This document shows positions 60,492 through 64,000 of a DNA stretch of 64,000 nt, in pieces. The position numbers and the translations under genes were made by a program. The stretch covers positions 1 through 64,000 of the forward strand of contig NZ_FONH01000020.1 of the NCBI RefSeq assembly GCF_900112865.1. The letters run 5' to 3'. The DNA comes from Dyella marensis (GTDB lineage: Bacteria; Pseudomonadota; Gammaproteobacteria; Xanthomonadales; Rhodanobacteraceae). The notes under the pieces are model-generated. The model saw only the letters and a program-made list of their open reading frames with translations, did no database searches and had not been told where the DNA came from. Each line of letters opens with the position of its first letter. The stretch's first letter is position 1.

Positions 60492-60592
60492 ATTGCCGGT
60501 GCGGGGCTAGGGAACACCCTAGTAAATTTCCCGGCCGAATCGCACTAGATTCGGGGTCTATCGAGCATAGCCTTCGGCAGGGAGCGACTCCG

Positions 60593-61846
60593 ATGACCTC
60601 GACCAGCAGCGTTGGCGGCAGCGACAGCCAGAACTCCGCGACCCAGTCGTTCAACAGCCAGGGGGCGACGCCTTACGGCGGCTCGCCGCAGCCGGATGCC
60701 GTCGCGGGCACCACCCTTTCCATCCCCTCCGCCACCGCAGGATTGGATTTCACCCACGCGGTGGCGCCCGGCGAAACGGTCGACTCGCTGGCCGCACGCT
60801 ACAACATCGATGCCAATGCCATCCGCGCCGCCAATCCGGACCTGCTGCAGGCGGCCTCGGGCAGCTTCGACTTCACCAGCTCGCTGCCCGAACTGCAGGA
60901 TGCGGTGAAGGACGTACAGCCCTGGGCTGGCGTCAGTCTCGACATCCCGGCGGCCAATCCGCGCATGGTGATGGAACATACGGTGATGCCCGGCGAGACG
61001 ATCGAATCGATCGCCAAGGATTACGCCATCAAGGCCACCGACCTGCGCCAGGCCAACCTGTCGTCGCTGGCGCTGCAGGCCATGCTGACGACGCCGCCGT
61101 CGATCGAATCCGGCCCGGGCAGCATCGGCACCATCGATACCAGCAAACTGACCGGCGTGCAGCTCACTGCGGCCGAGACCTACAACAAATATGGCTTGGC
61201 CATCGAGGGCCTGGCCAATGCCGCCGGCATCAAGGTCAAGGACGTGCTGGGCATCATCATCCAGGAGACGGGCGGCACGATCGATCCCAATGCGCGCATG
61301 ACGATCCGTTTCGAGGCGCACAAGTTCGCCGGCTTCATCGATCCCGCGCAGCAGGCGGAATTCGATCAGCATTTCACCTACAACCATGCCATCAGCTACA
61401 AGGGACAGAAGTTCAACGCCACCGGCGATCCGGACGACTGGCATTCGCTGCATCCCACCGGCACCGCCAAGGACCAGGACATCAACTGGGATGCGTTCAA
61501 CTATGCCTATGGCATGGATCCGGAGGCCGCCGCGGCGTCCATCTCAATGGGCCCCGGGCAGGTGATGGGCTTCAATCACGACAAGGTGGGCTATGCGTCC
61601 GCCGACGCGATGTACCAATCGCTGAAGGACAATGCGTACAACCAGTTCGCATCGATGACGCAACTCATCGGTGCAACCCCTAAGATGAAGAAGGATCTCA
61701 ACAACGGCGACTACGATGCCTTCGCGAAGTTGTACAACGGCGGCATTTCCGGCTACGGCGAGAACGTGAAGAATTATGCGCAGGCGTTCGAGGACGTCGT
61801 CAACGCCATGACGCCGATCGATCCGGCCGTCGCCACGCGCCCATAG
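60593..61846 (+). CDS. LysM plus N-acetylmuramidase (DUF3380) endolysin-like protein
   Basis: A 417-aa protein without a signal peptide. Two LysM-type units lie at about residues 50-90 (HAVAPGETVDSLAARYNID) and 125-160 (HTVMPGETIESIAKDYAIK). The N-acetylmuramidase domain covers about 200-405; the likely catalytic Glu is in IIIQETGGTIDP, and MTIRFEAHKF is the second signature. It would cut peptidoglycan. Without a signal it must leave by another route (holin, type VI secretion) or act on lysis. It may be a phage remnant or an effector, but no phage or type VI genes lie nearby. Confidence 0.8.
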   Translation: MTSTSSVGGSDSQNSATQSFNSQGATPYGGSPQPDAVAGTTLSIPSATAGLDFTHAVAPGETVDSLAARYNIDANAIRAANPDLLQAASGSFDFTSSLPELQDAVKDVQPWAGVSLDIPAANPRMVMEHTVMPGETIESIAKDYAIKATDLRQANLSSLALQAMLTTPPSIESGPGSIGTIDTSKLTGVQLTAAETYNKYGLAIEGLANAAGIKVKDVLGIIIQETGGTIDPNARMTIRFEAHKFAGFIDPAQQAEFDQHFTYNHAISYKGQKFNATGDPDDWHSLHPTGTAKDQDINWDAFNYAYGMDPEAAAASISMGPGQVMGFNHDKVGYASADAMYQSLKDNAYNQFASMTQLIGATPKMKKDLNNGDYDAFAKLYNGGISGYGENVKNYAQAFEDVVNAMTPIDPAVATRP

Positions 61847-61881
61847 GTTGTCACGCACCCGTAGGCATCACGCACCCATGG

Positions 61882-62014
61882 CTCGTCATCCCGGCGCAGG
61901 CCGGGATCCAGTAGCGTCACCGTTCGATTGTCACTGCACGACACCAACGCTTTTGCGTTGAGGCCTTCGTGCTGCACATCGCCACTGGATCCCGGCCTGC
62001 GCCGGGATGACGAG
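61882..62014. repeat. 31-bp inverted repeats with 71-bp spacer
   Basis: Positions 61882-61912 and 61984-62014 are perfect complements; each arm also contains a small palindrome (CCCGGCGCAGGCCGGG). This looks like a REP pair (BIME-like element) between converging genes and could act as a two-way terminator. Confidence 0.8.
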
Positions 62015-62037
62015 TTGGTGCCAGGATGGCGAACTGA

Positions 62038-62667
62038 TTATTTCTCCTTCGCCGCCGCTTCTTCCTCCGCATCCTTCTTCAGATACGCCGCATACCCCTT
62101 CGCCTCATCCGCCTGCGTAGTGACATGCAGCGTCACCTCGTCGCTTACCTGCGGCACGAACTTGCCCAGGCCGAAGTCGGAGCGCTTGAGCCTGGCCATC
62201 GCTTCGAAGCCCACCGCGGGCAGCTTCAGCCGCGGGTTCTCGCCGATCTTGTTGATTGTCACGTCCAGGGTGACCGGCCTGGTCACGCCACGCACGGTGA
62301 GGTTGCCCGTCACCTTGAGCTGGTTGGCCATCCCGGTGGTTTCGACCCGCGTGCTCTTGAAGGTGGCATGGGGAAACCGGGCCAGGTCGAAGAAGGCAGG
62401 GGAGCGCAGGTCCTCGTCGAGGTCGGGAATGCCGCTGCTGAGGTAGGCCAGCGGGATGGTGACCATGACCGAGGCTTTGGTCGGCTCGGCCGGGTCGAAC
62501 TCCAATGTGCCTTCGACACGGGTGAACTGCGCGGTGGGGTAGGCGAAGTCCAGATGGCCCCAGCGGACGGTGCCCATCGAGTGATTGGGTTCCAGCGTGT
62601 AGGTCATGGCCCAGAGCGGGCAGGTGGCAAGGGCGAGCGCAAGGGCGAAGGCGGATCGGCGGATCAT
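62038..62667 (-). CDS. YceI-family periplasmic lipid-binding protein
   Basis: A 209-aa secreted protein. The signal peptide is RSAFALALALATCPLWA, then TYTLEPNHSMGTVRWGHLDF opens the YceI barrel that binds isoprenoid or fatty lipids; VTGNLTVRGVTRPVTLDVTI is the family's central signature. It ends in a charged Lys/Glu/Ala tail. GGAG lies before the ATG. The 208 bp to the divergent regulator gene hold nothing I could name. Confidence 0.93.
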   Translation of the reverse strand: MIRRSAFALALALATCPLWAMTYTLEPNHSMGTVRWGHLDFAYPTAQFTRVEGTLEFDPAEPTKASVMVTIPLAYLSSGIPDLDEDLRSPAFFDLARFPHATFKSTRVETTGMANQLKVTGNLTVRGVTRPVTLDVTINKIGENPRLKLPAVGFEAMARLKRSDFGLGKFVPQVSDEVTLHVTTQADEAKGYAAYLKKDAEEEAAAKEK

Positions 62668-62875
62668 GTGGGTGGCTCCAGGTCTGGGTTGGGTGCAGGC
62701 CGCGGCGGATCGGCGGCGGCGTGCCCCGGCACCATCGCCGGCGGCCGCGGGGGAAGTCCTGAAAAAGCTTCTGAAATGGCCTGAAGACTTCTGAAGCTGG
62801 GCCTGGGCGCGTTCGGTTGTGGCCCGCAAACGTTGGTGCGACTATCCGGCGGCTTTCCCCAGGTGGCGATAAACA

Positions 62876-63793
62876 GTGAGTTACATGCCGTCCGACCCCG
62901 AGCGCCCGACGCGGGGCACCTTGCGTATCGGCGACTGGATGGTCGACCCGGTCGCCGACCAGATTTCCCGCGACGGCGCCACCCAGCGGCTGGAGGCCCG
63001 CAGCATGCGCCTGCTGCTGTGCCTGGCCGATCGTGCCGGCGAGGTGGTCAGCATCGACGAACTGCTCAATGAGGCGTGGGCCGGCGTCATCGTCACGCCC
63101 GATTCGGTCTACCAGGCGGTGACCTCGCTGCGCCGCTTGCTGGGGGACGATCCGAAGCAGCCCAGCTATATCGCCACGGTGCCGCGGCGGGGGTATCGCC
63201 TGATCGCGACCGTGCAGACGTCCTCGACCAAGCCCGCCGCACCGGCTCCCGTCTCCGCGGCGGCAAAGCCGGAACCGATCAAGCTTCCCAGGCAAGGCCG
63301 GGGCGCCTTGCTGGGCGCCGCGCTGGCGCTCGGCGTCGTGCTGCTGCTGTGCGGTGCGGTCTCGTCCTATTGGCTGCTGCGCGACCACCCGGCCGCTGCG
63401 CCTGCCGCCCGCACCGTCGCCGTGCTGCCCTTCCTCGACCTCACCGACAAGATGAGCGAGGAGCCGTTTGCCGACGGCATGACCGAGGAACTGATCGACA
63501 AGCTGAGCACGTTCCCCGGCATGCAGGTATCCGCGCCGACCTCCTCGTTCTATTACAAGGACAAGCAGGTGCCGGTAGCCGAGATTGCCAAGTCGCTCGG
63601 CGTGGCCTATGTGCTCGACGGCAGCGTGCGCAAATCCGGCGAGACCATGCGCGTGGCAGCGCGGCTGGTGCGCGCGGGCGATGGCTTCGTGGTGTGGTCG
63701 GCAACTTACGATCGCTCGGCAGGCGACAAGTTGAAGGTGCAGGATGAGATCGCCGCCGAGGCGGCGAAGGCGTTGACGCCGGCGATTCGATAG
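62876..63793 (+). CDS. CadC-like membrane-bound transcriptional regulator with TolB-like domain
   Basis: A 305-aa protein. An OmpR/CadC winged helix covers residues about 15-110 (EARSMRLLLCLADRAGEVV, YIATVPRRGYRLIA); a transmembrane helix follows near 145-170, then a periplasmic TolB N-terminal-like domain (AVLPFLDLTDKMSEEPFAD, VAYVLDGSVRKSGETMRVA). Such proteins bind DNA from the membrane and sense periplasmic signals. It stops after this domain, where many relatives carry TPRs. The GTG start 9 nt after AGGTGG is preferred; ATG 62885 is possible. Confidence 0.85.
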   Translation: MSYMPSDPERPTRGTLRIGDWMVDPVADQISRDGATQRLEARSMRLLLCLADRAGEVVSIDELLNEAWAGVIVTPDSVYQAVTSLRRLLGDDPKQPSYIATVPRRGYRLIATVQTSSTKPAAPAPVSAAAKPEPIKLPRQGRGALLGAALALGVVLLLCGAVSSYWLLRDHPAAAPAARTVAVLPFLDLTDKMSEEPFADGMTEELIDKLSTFPGMQVSAPTSSFYYKDKQVPVAEIAKSLGVAYVLDGSVRKSGETMRVAARLVRAGDGFVVWSATYDRSAGDKLKVQDEIAAEAAKALTPAIR

Positions 63794-63886
63794 GTGGGTG
63801 CGTCTTCATGGCCGATGCGAGCCCAGGCGTTCTTCCAGCGCCTTGTTCGTTTGATCGGAAACGCGTGATCCGCAGAGGAGACCGTC

Positions 63887-64000
63887 ATGTCAGATGAGAG
63901 CAATAGCAAACAACGCAAGACGGTCGGCATCGGTCTTGCCGTAGGTGTCGCCATCGGGACGGCGCTGGGCGTGGCCCTGGGCAATCTCGCGGTGGGCATT
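63887..64000 (+). CDS. Start of a glycine-zipper membrane protein (cut by window end)
   Basis: An ATG with GAGGAG upstream opens MSDESNSKQRKTVGIGLAV, followed by GxxxG-rich hydrophobic sequence (VAIGTALGVALGN). The pattern is typical of small glycine-zipper proteins. The rest is outside the window. Confidence 0.6.
   Translation, partial: MSDESNSKQRKTVGIGLAVGVAIGTALGVALGNLAVGI

Noticed and set aside
61882-62014. Insertion sequence ends
   Set aside because: The 71-bp spacer holds no gene and the arms are themselves palindromic, as in REP pairs rather than transposon ends.
62105-63388. 427-codon minus-strand frame across YceI and the regulator gene
   Set aside because: It overlaps two well-supported genes in other frames and shows no family signature.

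Overview
The window is GC-rich chromosomal DNA from a gammaproteobacterium, most likely of the order Xanthomonadales (Rhodanobacteraceae or Xanthomonadaceae). The reasons are a split class II ribonucleotide reductase (NrdJa/NrdJb) around a lysine/alanine-rich AlgP-like histone-like gene, an S53 (xanthomonalisin-type) peptidase relative, many TonB-free secreted and lipoprotein genes, and short palindromic intergenic repeats of the kind common in that order. No rRNA, tRNA or CRISPR array was seen.

Layout. 0-5.7 kb: a periplasmic DegQ/HtrA protease (minus), then nrdJa, an AlgP-like gene and nrdJb (plus); the nrdJa promoter carries a good NrdR-box candidate. 5.7-9.2 kb: a visibly AT-richer island with a small Rossmann-like protein, an Nmad2-like protein, a uracil-DNA-glycosylase-family protein, a MazG-like pyrophosphohydrolase with an extra C-terminal domain, and a GIY-YIG nuclease. 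This is the best candidate for an undescribed system acting on nucleotides or modified DNA. 9.2-12.6 kb: a patchwork with two diverged copies of one small gene under nearly identical leaders, a truncated gene, and three copies of a short dispersed repeat. 12.6-19.6 kb: a secreted RHS system read on the minus strand. An 809-aa DUF6531/YD-repeat ORF overlaps a second 1090-aa RHS ORF with its own signal peptide, an RHS core and a C-terminal HExxH domain; this overlaps a lipoprotein gene (likely immunity), and two more lipoprotein genes follow. 19.9-26.4 kb: a plus-strand run of small orphan soluble and membrane proteins, ending with a YcxB-like protein between two copies of a 91-bp palindromic repeat.

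26.5-37.7 kb: an S53-family protein that seems to lack three of its catalytic residues, a MerR/SDR divergent pair, and a two-component system (OmpR-type regulator plus CpxA-like kinase) divergent from a tripartite RND efflux operon. 37.8-49.3 kb: a redox and electrophile-detoxification cluster (aldo/keto reductase, zinc alcohol dehydrogenase, cyclophilin-like protein, two related Cys-nucleophile hydrolases, flavodoxin, MoaF-like protein, quinone oxidoreductase, DJ-1/PfpI, SnoaL-like, MFS exporter) with two divergent LysR regulators; one regulator sits beside a perfect 11-bp inverted repeat.

49.4-64 kb: a membrane protein, a DUF4034/Sel1-like protein overlapping an M48 metalloprotease, a Coa1-like membrane protein, an S9 peptidase, flagellar stator genes motA-motB, small unknowns, a LysM plus N-acetylmuramidase endolysin-like protein, YceI, a CadC-like membrane regulator and the start of a glycine-zipper protein cut by the window end. 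All functions are assigned by reading motifs by eye; no database search was run.
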